This document shows, in pieces, positions 7,738 through 16,766 of a stretch of DNA of 64,000 nucleotides. The notes under the pieces were generated by a model. That model made no database searches, was not told the origin of the DNA, and saw only the letters and a list, made by a program, of their open reading frames with translations. Source of the stretch: CAYUZU01 sp964448675 (GTDB lineage Bacteria; Planctomycetota; Phycisphaerae; UBA1845; Fen-1342); NCBI GenBank assembly GCA_964448675.1, contig CAYUZU010000024.1, positions 1-64,000 on the forward strand. Direction: 5' to 3'. The translations under genes and the position numbers were made by a program. The number at the start of each line of letters is the position of its first letter. Position 1 is the stretch's first letter.

Positions 7738-8919
7738 CTACGCCTGCAGTGTACCGCGCGACGCCGCCGTGGGTAACCGGAAGTAGAACGTCGCACCGCG
7801 GCCGTTCTCGCGGGCAGCCCACAGCCGGCCGTCATGGGCATCGATGATGGCGCGGCTGATTGACAGGCCCAGTCCCATGCCGTCGCTGCGCGTCGTATAG
7901 AAGGCGTCGAAAACGCGCTCGAGCACTTCGGACGGCAGGCCCGGGCCGTTGTCCGACACGGCGAACTCGACCGCATCCCCATCGCTGCGCCGCACGCTGA
8001 CGGCGATCTCGCCCCGGCTCTGGTCGCTGCGCCGCAACGCTTCGGTGGCGTTGCGGATCAGGTTGATCAGGACCTGCTGAATGCCGAGCTCATCCACTTC
8101 CAGCGGCGGCAGGTCGGTGGCGAGCTCGGTGCGGATCTCGATGGCCTGGCGGCGGACGCTGGGTTCGACCAAGGCCAGCGCGTCCTGCACGATGCGGCAC
8201 GGTTCGGTCACCACGCGGTGTGTCGGTCGCTTGCGTGCGAAGGCGCGCAAGCGCTGCACGATGTCGGCGGCCCGGTGCGCCTGGTCGGTGATCTGCTTGA
8301 GCTGGGCCCGCAGCTCGTCGGTCCGGTCAACGCCGCGCTCGATGCGTCGCACGCAGGCACTGGCGTAGTTCGCGATCGCCGACAGCGGCTGGTTGAGCTC
8401 ATGCGCCAGGCCCGACGACAGCACGCCCACCGTGCTGACGCGGGTCGCGTGGGCGAGCTGTGCGCGGTATTCCTCGAGCGATTCCTCCATTTCCTTGCGC
8501 TTGGTGATGTCGCGGCAGGTGTACAGGCGCGTGCCGTCGCGGATGGCCACGCGCTTGACGTTGATCAGCAGGATGCGCTGCTGGGCGTGCTTGTTGATGA
8601 TGGTGTGCTCGACGTTGTAGATCTCGCCTGATGCCCGCAGCTCCTGCTCGTCCAGCGGCGGGTCACCGATCAGCCGGCGGATCTCGCCCAGCTCCTGCAC
8701 TTCCTCGTAGGAGTAGCCGAAGATCACGTCCACGTTGGGGCAGATGAACGTGAAGCGGCCGACGTCATCGGTGATGAAGACGGCGTCGGAAATGCTGCTG
8801 AGGACGATGCGATGCTCTTCCTGCGAGCGGCGCAGCGCGTCGGCGAGGGGGTCGTGGCCGCCGTCCGCCTGTGGCCGCGTGCCGGCGTGATGGAGGTCGT
8901 CGGCTTCCCGCGCCGCCAT
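7738..8919 (-). CDS. PAS-domain sensor histidine kinase (FixL/TodS type)
   Basis: 393 residues with no membrane span, so cytoplasmic. A PAS domain (about 38-140) ends in the CRDITKRKEMEE linker. A HisKA helix carries His173 in GLAHELNQPLSAI. The ATPase domain has N box Asn290 (NLIRNATEAL), DNGPGLP (323-329) and GMGLGLS (347-353). It probably phosphorylates the adjacent FixJ-like regulator. The PAS domain lacks an obvious FixL heme His signature, so the signal is unknown. GGAG lies 6 bases before ATG 8919. Confidence 0.93.
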   Translation of the reverse strand: MAAREADDLHHAGTRPQADGGHDPLADALRRSQEEHRIVLSSISDAVFITDDVGRFTFICPNVDVIFGYSYEEVQELGEIRRLIGDPPLDEQELRASGEIYNVEHTIINKHAQQRILLINVKRVAIRDGTRLYTCRDITKRKEMEESLEEYRAQLAHATRVSTVGVLSSGLAHELNQPLSAIANYASACVRRIERGVDRTDELRAQLKQITDQAHRAADIVQRLRAFARKRPTHRVVTEPCRIVQDALALVEPSVRRQAIEIRTELATDLPPLEVDELGIQQVLINLIRNATEALRRSDQSRGEIAVSVRRSDGDAVEFAVSDNGPGLPSEVLERVFDAFYTTRSDGMGLGLSISRAIIDAHDGRLWAARENGRGATFYFRLPTAASRGTLQA

Positions 8920-9047
8920 GAGAGACTCCGAGCAGGGGATTCACCGCGCAGCGTAGCGGTTCCGTCCCGTCGCGGCCAGCGGCACGACCGCCGCCCCCGG
9001 TGCCGGCTGGAGCAGCGCCAGCCGGCAGACGAGCCGTGGTCGTGCTC

Positions 9048-9542
9048 TCAGGCCGGCGTCTGGTGACCGGAGGTATGTTCGCCCACGATCATGTGGTTGA
9101 CGATATCGGTGACGCCATTCATCCGATGCACCGGGGTCTCGAGGGATTGCCGCACGGCCTCGTCCGGCACCGTACCGCAAAGCGTGACGACACCGTTGCA
9201 GACCTTGATGTGGACGTCTTCGACGTTGCACTTGGCCTCGCGCGTGATGGCGCTGACGATCTGGCTCGCGAGCTGCTCGTCATCCACACTCTCGGTGGGG
9301 ACCACGGTGAGGTGGTTCTCGACGACGTCGACGCCGGGCTGGCGCTGCGCGATGTACTCGACGCAACTGCGCTGCCAGAACATGTCGACGTTGCCCTCGA
9401 GCGTCAGGTGTCCGCCCTGCGCCATGACGACGACGCGTGATGCGTCGACGTCCGGGCACGTTTCGAGTGCCTCGTACACCTTGCGGATCATCTGCTCGTC
9501 TGCGATGGGTGATTCCGGATGGAGCCTGTCCTTGGTCGCCAT
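9048..9542 (-). CDS. Double BON-domain protein
   Basis: 164 residues. Two BON repeats are visible, about residues 15-85 (VMAQGGHLTLEGNVD...VENHLTV) and 90-155 (DVHIKVCNGVVTLCGTVPD...IVNHMIV). BON modules bind membranes or phospholipids. There is no signal peptide, so a cytoplasmic or membrane-face role is more likely than a periplasmic OsmY role. AGGAGG is 8 bases before ATG 9542. Confidence 0.85.
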   Translation of the reverse strand: MATKDRLHPESPIADEQMIRKVYEALETCPDVDASRVVVMAQGGHLTLEGNVDMFWQRSCVEYIAQRQPGVDVVENHLTVVPTESVDDEQLASQIVSAITREAKCNVEDVHIKVCNGVVTLCGTVPDEAVRQSLETPVHRMNGVTDIVNHMIVGEHTSGHQTPA

Positions 9543-9755
9543 GTTGTGGCCTCCTGCCGACCGTCGTGTCGACCGTCCCCCGTCAAACCATACGAATTGC
9601 TACCGTAAAGGATAACACAGACTTCCGTGGGTGACCACGAAAACTCCGTAATCGCTTCCGGGCAGGCCCTGGCGGCCCGACAGCGCCGGTCAGCTGCTTG
9701 ATGGTCCGCGATAAAACCGAGTGGAGCATCGGCTTGCGCGGCGCGGGCCGCCCGC

Positions 9756-10781
9756 CTACCGCCCGCGCCGCGCCGCGCGCCGCCGGGCCAGGGCCTGCAT
9801 GTCCGTGACCGGGTCGGTCTCGTCGACGATTTCCTGTCCCAGCAGGGTCTCGAGCACGTCCTCGAGCGTCACGATCCCCTCGACGCCGCCGTGCTCGTCG
9901 ACGACCAGCGCGATGTGCTCGCCGGCGCCGAGCAACTGCTCGAGCGCGTCGCCGGCGGAGGCGAGCTCGGGCAGGGCGATCATCGGGCGCGCGAACTGCT
10001 GCAGCGCGGTGCTGGTATCGCCCGCCGACGCCGCCTTGTGGATGTCGTAGCGCGGCACGTAGCCGACGATGTCGTCGGTGGATTCACCGTGGAGGGGGAT
10101 GCGCGCGAAGCGAATCGGCGGCTGCAAGTCGGCGGCTTCGCGGACGGTCATGCTGGCCGGTAGTGTGAACAGGACGGTGCGTGGCGTGAGGATCTGCGAA
10201 AGCCGCACGCCGGACAGCGTCATCAGGTTCGTGATGATGCGGTGCTCGCGATCGGCCAGCGAGCCGCCCTCGCGGCCGAGACGGATGGTGGCGAGGACTT
10301 CGAGGCGGCTGATGCGATCGCGGTGGCGCTGGTAGGCGATGAGGCGGTTGACCCATTCGAGCGCCACGATCACGGGGTAGCACGCGATGATGGCACCTTG
10401 CGTGAGCCACGCGGTCGCCGCAACGAGCGAGTTGGCATGCACGGCGCCGAGCGTCTTGGGGATGATCTCGCTGAAGACGAGGATGGCCAAGGTCATGATC
10501 GCACTGGCCACGCCGACCGCCATGTCGCCGAACGCGACCGCTGCCTGCGCGCCGACCCCCGCGGCGCCGACGGTGTGCGCGACGGTGTTGAGGGTGAGGA
10601 TGGCGGCGAGCGGGCGGTCGATGTTGTCCTTGAGCGATTTCATCAGGCGGCCCGCGCTCGAGCCTTGTTCGACGAGCGACTCGACGCGGCTGCGGGGCAG
10701 GCTGAGCAGGCTCGCTTCGAGCAGTGAGCACAGAAAGGAGACACCCAGCGCCAGGAAGGCGTAGAACAGCAACAGGGTCAT
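9756..10781 (-). CDS. CNNM/CorC-like membrane protein with CBS pair
   Basis: 341 residues. The N-terminal CNNM transmembrane domain (about 1-180) has the family's EASLLSLPRSRVESL segment and FSEIIPKTLGA motif. Two CBS domains follow (about 205-330; TPRTVLFTLPASM, VVDEHGGVEGIVTLEDVLETLLG). The usual C-terminal CorC_HlyC domain is missing; the protein ends in a short Arg-rich tail. Family members take part in Mg2+/Co2+ efflux. ATG 10781 fits the family start. Confidence 0.88.
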   Translation of the reverse strand: MTLLLFYAFLALGVSFLCSLLEASLLSLPRSRVESLVEQGSSAGRLMKSLKDNIDRPLAAILTLNTVAHTVGAAGVGAQAAVAFGDMAVGVASAIMTLAILVFSEIIPKTLGAVHANSLVAATAWLTQGAIIACYPVIVALEWVNRLIAYQRHRDRISRLEVLATIRLGREGGSLADREHRIITNLMTLSGVRLSQILTPRTVLFTLPASMTVREAADLQPPIRFARIPLHGESTDDIVGYVPRYDIHKAASAGDTSTALQQFARPMIALPELASAGDALEQLLGAGEHIALVVDEHGGVEGIVTLEDVLETLLGQEIVDETDPVTDMQALARRRAARRGR

Positions 10782-10953
10782 CGTTCGGCCCCTTCTCACG
10801 GTCTCGGGGAAACGAGGTGGTCCGGGCAGGCCACGCGCCAAAGTGCCCCTTTGCCGCATTCTGCCGCTGCGCAGCCCGCCACGCCAGCCGTCGATCGTCA
10901 GCAGCGCGGCGTGCCCTGGCCCGCGGTTGTTGTTGGTGTGGCGCGATGCGCGC

Positions 10954-10977
10954 AAAAAAAGAGGGCACCAGGTGCCC
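10954..10977 (-). terminator. Rho-independent terminator, minus strand
   Basis: The stem GGGCAC/GTGCCC (10963-10977) is followed on the minus strand by TCTTTTTTT (A-tract on the plus strand at 10954-10960). It ends a transcript coming from the right, either mnmE with a long 3' tail or a separate small RNA. Confidence 0.75.
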
Positions 10978-11326
10978 GAAGGCGTCCCGGTGCTCTCCGG
11001 AGGGGAAAGAAGCCAGGTACTGCTGGGCGCCGACTCGCGGCCCCGGTAAGAGGCTCCTCCTTTATGATCTTCTTCGGGCGAGCCACGTCAGACCTGTCCG
11101 GTCTTCATTTGCTCGCTACCCATACCATCGGGAATCGGAACCGAAAACATTAACAAACTTCGGTTTCGCCAGCCGGCGCGGCGGTTTTTTGTATGCCGCC
11201 TAATTCCCGATCTCACCATGGTTTACGTCCAGCTGGCCGCGCAGTTCACATCCGGGATGCGAAAAAGTGCCAGTGGCGCATGGCGCTGCAATCGCGCACG
11301 GCGACAGAATTCGGTATCGGGAGCGG
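10978..11326 (-). other. Non-coding stretch between the CNNM gene and mnmE, with a hairpin-rich minus-strand transcript region
   Basis: About 350 bases without a convincing gene. On the minus strand it holds an AT-rich part (11120-11165) with the inverted repeat AACCGAA...TTCGGTT, then GC-rich paired segments and the strong terminator at 10954-10977. A 62-codon GTG-started frame (11086-10898) begins MARPKKIIKEEPL but runs through the terminator and is unlikely to be translated. A small RNA is possible; no known RNA family (SRP, 6S, RNase P, tmRNA) was recognised. Confidence 0.4.
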
Positions 11327-12667
11327 TTACTTCCCCACGCAGAACTCTGCGAAAATCCGCCCGAGCAGCTGCTCGTCCACCGGGGGCGCCCCGATTTCGG
11401 CCAGCACCTCGTGAGCGGCACGCAACTCCAGGGCCACAAGTTCCGGCGCCGCGAGATTCGGCCCGCCTTCGGCTGCCAGAGCTCGTGCGCGCTCCAAAGC
11501 CCCGAGCGCCGCGTCAACGTCGCTGCCACCCGGTTCGGCGGTGCCTACCGTCGCCAGCCGCTGGTTGATTATTTCACGCAGCGCACTGAGCCCCTCTTCT
11601 CGCAGCGCACTGACCGCGACCTCCGCGGCGAAGGGCAGCGGCGGGTCTGCAGGCGCCGGCGCGCCCAGATCCACCTTGCTGCGCACCAGCACGCGCCGCT
11701 CGCCGGCGAGTCGTTCGCAGACGCTGGTCTCGCGCGGCTGCCAGCCCTGGTCGGCGGCGTGCACCCACAGCACCACGTCGGCCTGGGCCATAGCTTCTTC
11801 GGCGGCGAGGTGGGTGGCCAGTTCGAGTTCGTCGGGGGCTGCGCCCAGGCCGGCCGCGTCCTGCAGCACCACCGCGCGACCGTCAAGCAGCAACTCGGCC
11901 GACAGCACGTCCCGGGTCGTTCCCAGCACCGGCGAGACCAGGGCGCGCTCATAGCCGAGCAGGGCGTTGAACAACGTGCTCTTGCCGGCGTTCGGCAGAC
12001 CGGCGAGGGCAATGTGCGGTGTTTCGTGTCGGGTCGGGGCGGCGGATTGCGCGGCGCGCAGGCGCGCCATCAGCTCGTCAATCTGCGCGACGGTTTCGGC
12101 CGCCGAGATGAACCGGACGTCCTCTTCCTCGACGAAGTCGATGCCCGCTTCGACGCGCGCGAGCAGGTCGACGAGCTGTTCGGCGGTCTGCGCGATTGCC
12201 GCTTGGGTCTGGCCGCGCGCGTGGCGGGCGGCGGTCTGGAGGCTGGCCTGATCCTGGGCGCGCATGAGCGCGAGTACGTCGGCAACCTGCGCGGCGTCGA
12301 GTCGGCCGTTGATGAACGCCCGCGCCGTGAACTCGCCTGGCAGGGCGCGGCGCGCCCCGGCAGCGATCAACTGGCGGCACAGTTCCCGCAGTAACGGCAG
12401 ACTGCCGGCCGTGTGGACCTCGACCACGTTCTGGCCGGTGTAGCTGCGCGGCGCGCGAAACCAGTAGACCAGTGCGTGCAGCCGGGTCCCCGCGAGGATC
12501 TCCAGTTCGGCTGGTGACCAGTGCGGGCACTGCCCAGGCATGATGGCGCCCAGCTGCGCCACGAGCGCGAAGCTGGCCGGGCCGGACAGCCGAACGATGC
12601 CCAGCGGCGCCGGTTCCCAGCCGGTCGCGACGGCGACGATGGTGTCATCGAGGGCAGGGATGTTCAT
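11327..12667 (-). CDS. mnmE: tRNA-modifying GTPase MnmE (TrmE)
   Basis: 446 residues, standard length. With MnmG it makes the (carboxymethyl)aminomethyl group on U34 of tRNAs. Visible: N-terminal tetrahydrofolate-binding domain (LDDTIVAVAT...GIVRLSGP), helical region, and a G domain (about 218-370) with G1 GLPNAGKST (223-231), GTTRD (249-253) and G3 DAAGL (270-274). The invariant C-terminal C-x-GK is present as FCVGK. It diverges from the family in the N-terminal loop (normally PGRGG, here WEPAPL), G3 (DTAG expected) and G4 (SKVD instead of NKxD). The start is ATG 12667; longer frames lack homology. Confidence 0.9.
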   Translation of the reverse strand: MNIPALDDTIVAVATGWEPAPLGIVRLSGPASFALVAQLGAIMPGQCPHWSPAELEILAGTRLHALVYWFRAPRSYTGQNVVEVHTAGSLPLLRELCRQLIAAGARRALPGEFTARAFINGRLDAAQVADVLALMRAQDQASLQTAARHARGQTQAAIAQTAEQLVDLLARVEAGIDFVEEEDVRFISAAETVAQIDELMARLRAAQSAAPTRHETPHIALAGLPNAGKSTLFNALLGYERALVSPVLGTTRDVLSAELLLDGRAVVLQDAAGLGAAPDELELATHLAAEEAMAQADVVLWVHAADQGWQPRETSVCERLAGERRVLVRSKVDLGAPAPADPPLPFAAEVAVSALREEGLSALREIINQRLATVGTAEPGGSDVDAALGALERARALAAEGGPNLAAPELVALELRAAHEVLAEIGAPPVDEQLLGRIFAEFCVGK

Positions 12668-12761
12668 GGTGCTCGGGCTCGCTCGATCTTGCGTCGTGCG
12701 CCTGCATTGTACGTCGTACCCGATGTCGTCGCGGGGTGAAAGCGCGGCGACCGGACCGTGC

Positions 12762-12790
12762 TTGGGCGGAATGGCGGATTCGGCTACACT
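12762..12790 (+). promoter_or_regulatory. Candidate sigma70 promoter of the M28 peptidase gene
   Basis: TTGGGC (12762-12767) and TACACT (12785-12790) are separated by 17 bases, giving a start near 12797, about 30 bases before ATG 12829. Confidence 0.5.
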
Positions 12791-12828
12791 CTGAGCGAGC
12801 CGAAATACCTCTCCGACGGAGATTTCGT

Positions 12829-14745
12829 ATGTTCGTTCGCGCGATTCGTCTGATGTCATTGGGCCTGGTCGCGGGGTGGGCGTCGTGGGCGCCGCCGAGC
12901 CGGGCGGCGGAGACCCCGTTTTCCGCCGCCGCGTACCTGGAGCACGTGAAGTTTCTCGCCAGCGACGAGCTTGGCGGCCGGCGGCCCGGGACGCCCGGGA
13001 TTGAACGCGCTGCCCAGTACATTGCCGACCAGTTCGCGAAGGCCGGCCTGAAGCCCGCGGGCGACGATGGCACGTGGTTCCAGGCGTTCCGCGTCTGGAA
13101 CGGAAAGAAGATCGTCGACGCCGATGCCCGTCTCGAGATCGCGGGCGTCGAGCACGCGATGCAGGTAAAGCAGGATTGGATTCCGCTGCCCTTTTCGGAG
13201 ACGGCGCGGGTCGACGGGCCGCTCGCGTTCGCGGGGTTCGGGATCGCCGCTGACGAGTATGACTACAACGACTACGCGGCCTTTGACCCCAACGGCCACG
13301 TCCTGCTGGTCTTCCGTTATGAGCCGCGGGCCGAGGACGAGGACGCCGCGTTTGGTGGTCGCGTGCCGTCCGAGCACGCCCTGTTCTACAAGAAGGCGCG
13401 GGTGGCAGCGCGGCGCGGCGCCAAGGCGCTGCTGATCGTGAACCCGCCGCGCGAGGACGCGCCGGACGGGCTGTTCGATTTCGAGCGGGGGCTGTCCAAG
13501 CAGACGTTCGATCTGCCGATGGTGCACATCACGCCCGCGCTGGCCGCGGCGATCCTGGCGCGGGCAGGCCTGCCGCCCATGGCCGAGCTGCAGCAAGAGC
13601 TCGAGCGCGAGCGCAAGCCGCTGTCGCAAGCCACGGCGCTGCAGGTGACGCTGCATCCCGGGCTGGCGGCGGACTGGATTGAGGCGCAGAACGTGGTGGG
13701 GCGTTTGCCCGGGGTCGGCGACACGGACGAGACGATCGTCGTCGGTGCGCACCATGACCACCTGGGCCGTATGCGCAGCGCGTTCGACCGTAGCGACCGC
13801 ACCCCGCGCATTCATAACGGCGCCGACGACAACGCGTCCGGCACCGCGGCGGTGATCGAGCTGGCCCACGCGCTGGCACACGGGCCTGGCCTGCGGCGCA
13901 ACGTCCTGTTCGTGACATTCAGCGCGGAAGAGATGGGGCTACTGGGCAGCCGGCACTTCGTCGAGCAGGTCGGCGCCGCCGTCAAGCAGATTCGCGCCGT
14001 GGTGAACTTCGACATGATCGGCCGCTTCGACCAGGGCAAGTTCCGCGTGTTTGGCACGACCAGCGGCGCCGAGCTCGCGGATGTCGTCCGGCAGGCGGCG
14101 GAGAAGGTCGAGGTCGAATACCGCGCACCGGAAGGCGTGTCCGGCAGCAGTGATCATTACCCGTTCTACCAGCGGGAGATCCCGTACCTGTTTCCTTTCA
14201 CCGGGGTGCACCAGGATTACCACCGCCCCAGTGATGACTGGAACAAGATCGACGCTGACGGGGCGGTGCAGGTGCTCCGCGTGTTTCAGGACGTGATCGC
14301 CCAGCTTGCCAACATGACCAGCGGCCCGACCTTCCAGGCCCAGAGCACCAAACTCGACCGCGAGGAGATGCTCAAGAAGCCGGCCGCCGAACACGACGAG
14401 AAGGACGCCGAAGCACTGCAGCCGCGGCGGCACTCCGACACCGCCCGCCCGCAGCGGCCCAACGTGCGATTCGGCATCATCCCCGACCACGCGCAGCAGG
14501 CGCAGCCCGGGCTGGTGGTGGATACGGTGCTCGATGGCCTGCCGGCCCATACGGCGGGGATGAAGCGGGGCGACCGCATCGTGAAGATCAACGATACCGA
14601 GATCAGGGACATCTACGGCTACATGCGCATGCTCAAGGAATTCAAGGTCGGTGATCACGTCGCTGTGGTCGTGGTGCGCAAGGGCGAGGAGGTCACGCTC
14701 GAGGTCGAGCTGGCCGAGAGCAAGCACCGTCCGCGCCCGCAGTAG
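12829..14745 (+). CDS. Secreted M28-family zinc aminopeptidase with PA insert and C-terminal PDZ domain
   Basis: 638 residues with an N-terminal signal peptide (cleavage near PSRAAE). The M28 zinc ligands appear in order: VVGAHHDHLG, NGADDNASGTA, SAEEMGLLGS (catalytic Glu plus ligand), NFDMIGR and the late SSDHYPF/HQDYHRPSDD. A PA-like domain lies between the N-terminal helix and the catalytic core (about residues 110-270). Residues 540-625 form a PDZ-like domain (PGLVVDTVLDGLPAHTAGMK, GDRIVKINDTEI). It probably degrades peptides outside the inner membrane. It is divergent from mnmE. Confidence 0.9.
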   Translation: MFVRAIRLMSLGLVAGWASWAPPSRAAETPFSAAAYLEHVKFLASDELGGRRPGTPGIERAAQYIADQFAKAGLKPAGDDGTWFQAFRVWNGKKIVDADARLEIAGVEHAMQVKQDWIPLPFSETARVDGPLAFAGFGIAADEYDYNDYAAFDPNGHVLLVFRYEPRAEDEDAAFGGRVPSEHALFYKKARVAARRGAKALLIVNPPREDAPDGLFDFERGLSKQTFDLPMVHITPALAAAILARAGLPPMAELQQELERERKPLSQATALQVTLHPGLAADWIEAQNVVGRLPGVGDTDETIVVGAHHDHLGRMRSAFDRSDRTPRIHNGADDNASGTAAVIELAHALAHGPGLRRNVLFVTFSAEEMGLLGSRHFVEQVGAAVKQIRAVVNFDMIGRFDQGKFRVFGTTSGAELADVVRQAAEKVEVEYRAPEGVSGSSDHYPFYQREIPYLFPFTGVHQDYHRPSDDWNKIDADGAVQVLRVFQDVIAQLANMTSGPTFQAQSTKLDREEMLKKPAAEHDEKDAEALQPRRHSDTARPQRPNVRFGIIPDHAQQAQPGLVVDTVLDGLPAHTAGMKRGDRIVKINDTEIRDIYGYMRMLKEFKVGDHVAVVVVRKGEEVTLEVELAESKHRPRPQ

Positions 14746-14884
14746 GCCGGCGCGGAGGGTGGCTCGCGGACCGCTCGGCGACCGGCGTGCGGACCTGGGG
14801 TGTGTAGGGCCCCGGCCCGCCGGCGCCGGCGCGATGTTGCGATCGTTGGCCGCGAACCGGTGTGTGTTCGCGGCTGTCGGGGGG

Positions 14885-15967
14885 TCAGTCCTTCGTCATC
14901 AGATAGTAGTTGTTCTGGATGTCGTGCGGCAGGCGCTCGACGCGCACGTTGCCGAAGCCGGCTGCCGCGAGCATCTCCAGCGCCAGCTCCTCGCCCCAGG
15001 CCGTACCGAGGCCGGCGCCGTTCTGCGCGAGCGACACCGACATGCAGTGCATCGCCGAGATCGAGTAGAACATCGCGCCGAGCGGGTTGTCGATGTTTCT
15101 CTCGACGTGGCTCGACGCTGCGATGTCCTGCATCAGGAACACGCCGCCGGGCCGCAGGGCCGCGTGCACGTTCGCCAGCACCTCGGCGGGGTGCGCCTGG
15201 TCATGCACGACGTCGAAACCCGTGACCAGGTCGTAGCAGGCGCTGTCTGCCAGCCTGGCCGCATCGCGCACCGCGAAGCGGATGTTGCGCAGCCCGCGGT
15301 GGGCGGCCTCGGCCCGCGCTCCGGCGATCGCGTCCTCGCACAGGTCGTAGCCGGTGAAGCGGCTGTTGGGGAACGCCTCGGCCATGCGGATCGCGGCCCG
15401 GCCCAGCCCGCAGCCGATGTCGAGCACGTCGATCCCGGCCGCGAGCCGGTCGGTCAACCCGGGGACCAGCGGCAGGATGTGTTCGACCAGGCCGTACACG
15501 ATGGTCTGCGCGCTTTCATCGGCCATCACGTCGTGAAAGCGGTGATAGTGGCAGTAGTCAACGCCGCCGCCATGACGGAAACACTCGATGACGCGGTCCT
15601 CGACGCTCGCGAGCACGCCCGACCACTGCATGGCCGAAGCCAGGTTCTGCGGCACGGCCGCCCGCGTGAGCCACGCAGCGTGCTCGGGGGGCAGGTGATA
15701 CGTCCTGGCGTCGGGGTCGTAGTCCACGATGCGGCTGGTGACCATCGCCCCGAGCCACTCGCGCACATAACGTTCATTCAGATCCGCTTGTGCGGCGATT
15801 TCGGCACTCGTGGCGGGCGGCATGTCGGCCATGGTGTCGAACAGCCCGGTGCGATGGCCGATGCCGACCATCGGCGCGACGGTGGCCGTCACGAGCATTT
15901 GCAGCATCTTCGCGCCGAACTCGTCGGATTTCACCTGATCCAGTGGTTGAGTCGCCAATTGTGTCAT
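14885..15967 (-). CDS. SAM-dependent methyltransferase with N-terminal winged-helix
   Basis: 360 residues. The N-terminal dimerisation/winged-helix part (LFDTMADMPPATSAEIAAQADLN, about 40-110) resembles that of O-methyltransferase-like enzymes. A Rossmann core has SAM motif VLDIGCGLGRAA, the acidic motif GYDLCEDAI and LRPGGVFLMQD. The substrate is unknown. It is transcribed divergently from the TetR gene with two operator-like palindromes between, so it is probably the regulator's target. GGGAG lies about 8 bases before ATG 15967. Confidence 0.85.
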   Translation of the reverse strand: MTQLATQPLDQVKSDEFGAKMLQMLVTATVAPMVGIGHRTGLFDTMADMPPATSAEIAAQADLNERYVREWLGAMVTSRIVDYDPDARTYHLPPEHAAWLTRAAVPQNLASAMQWSGVLASVEDRVIECFRHGGGVDYCHYHRFHDVMADESAQTIVYGLVEHILPLVPGLTDRLAAGIDVLDIGCGLGRAAIRMAEAFPNSRFTGYDLCEDAIAGARAEAAHRGLRNIRFAVRDAARLADSACYDLVTGFDVVHDQAHPAEVLANVHAALRPGGVFLMQDIAASSHVERNIDNPLGAMFYSISAMHCMSVSLAQNGAGLGTAWGEELALEMLAAAGFGNVRVERLPHDIQNNYYLMTKD

Positions 15968-16077
15968 TGCGCTGTCTCCCTTCGTAAAGCGTTCTTCGGC
16001 CCTGCGGGTTCCCCCGCCGGCACGCCGACCTCGGCGTGTCGACGCGGGAAGTGTAGCCGCGTTTTTGCGCTTGGGAC

Positions 16078-16092
16078 TTGACTCCTGGTCAA
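16078..16092. promoter_or_regulatory. TetR operator candidate 1
   Basis: TTGACTCCTGGTCAA is a palindrome with half-sites TTGAC/GTCAA around a 5-base centre. It lies in the divergent promoter region, 22 bases centre-to-centre from the second copy. Confidence 0.6.
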
Positions 16093-16099
16093 TGGGCGG

Positions 16100-16114
16100 T
16101 TGACTTGTAGTCAA
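16100..16114. promoter_or_regulatory. TetR operator candidate 2
   Basis: TTGACTTGTAGTCAA has half-sites TTGACT/AGTCAA around TGT. Same length and half-sites as the first copy; 22-base spacing (two helical turns) would put two dimers on the same DNA face. Confidence 0.6.
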
Positions 16115-16172
16115 GTTCGCGCGGCTCGATCGGGCCGCCGCGCGACGGACAGGTCACGATGGGGCAGCGGCG

Positions 16173-16751
16173 ATGGTAGCGACGACGCGTGATCGGCTGA
16201 TCGAGGTGGGGATGGACCTGTTCTACCGCAACGGTTTTCACGCGGTCGGCCTCGACCAGATTCTCGCCGAAGCCCGCCTCACCAAGACGACCTTCTACAA
16301 CCACTTCGAGAGCAAGGACGAACTCATCGTGGCGGTGATCGAGCGGCGCGACGAGATCGAGTCGGCCGACTGGTGGCGCGCGGTCGAGGAGAGCGCGCCA
16401 CAGGATCCGCGCCGCCAGCTCGATGCCGTCTTCGAGGTGCTGCATCGCTGGTTCAACGACGAGGAGTTCCGCGGCTGCATCTTCATCAATGCAGCGGCCG
16501 AGTTTCCACTGCCGCATGATCCGGCGCACCAGGCCGCCGCCGCCCACAAGCACACGTTCGCCGCGCATGTGCGCCGCCGGGCCGTGGCCGCCGGGCTGCA
16601 CGATGTGGACGCATTCACCGCGGCCTACATGCTGCTGGTCGAGGGGGCGATCACCGTGCGGCTGGTGACGGATGATGGCGACGCTGCGCGCGTCGCGCGG
16701 CGCATGGCTGTGCTGCTGATCGAGCAGCACACCAACCACGATTGCAGTTGA
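16173..16751 (+). CDS. TetR/AcrR-family transcriptional regulator
   Basis: 192 residues. The N-terminal HTH is canonical (RDRLIEVGMDLFYRNGFHAV, LDQILAEARLTKTTFYNHFE). The C-terminal ligand domain has the GCIFINAAAEF motif seen in TetR regulators of the YcdC/AcrR-like branch. It most likely represses itself and the divergent methyltransferase through the paired palindromes at 16078-16114. No clear ribosome site precedes ATG 16173. Confidence 0.9.
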   Translation: MVATTRDRLIEVGMDLFYRNGFHAVGLDQILAEARLTKTTFYNHFESKDELIVAVIERRDEIESADWWRAVEESAPQDPRRQLDAVFEVLHRWFNDEEFRGCIFINAAAEFPLPHDPAHQAAAAHKHTFAAHVRRRAVAAGLHDVDAFTAAYMLLVEGAITVRLVTDDGDAARVARRMAVLLIEQHTNHDCS

Positions 16752-16766
16752 TTCCCCGGCGCCGCC

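Noticed and set aside
10898..11086. 62-codon frame starting MARPKKIIKEEPL on the minus strand
   Set aside because: It runs through an intrinsic terminator and becomes Arg/Pro-rich; the ribosome site is poor.
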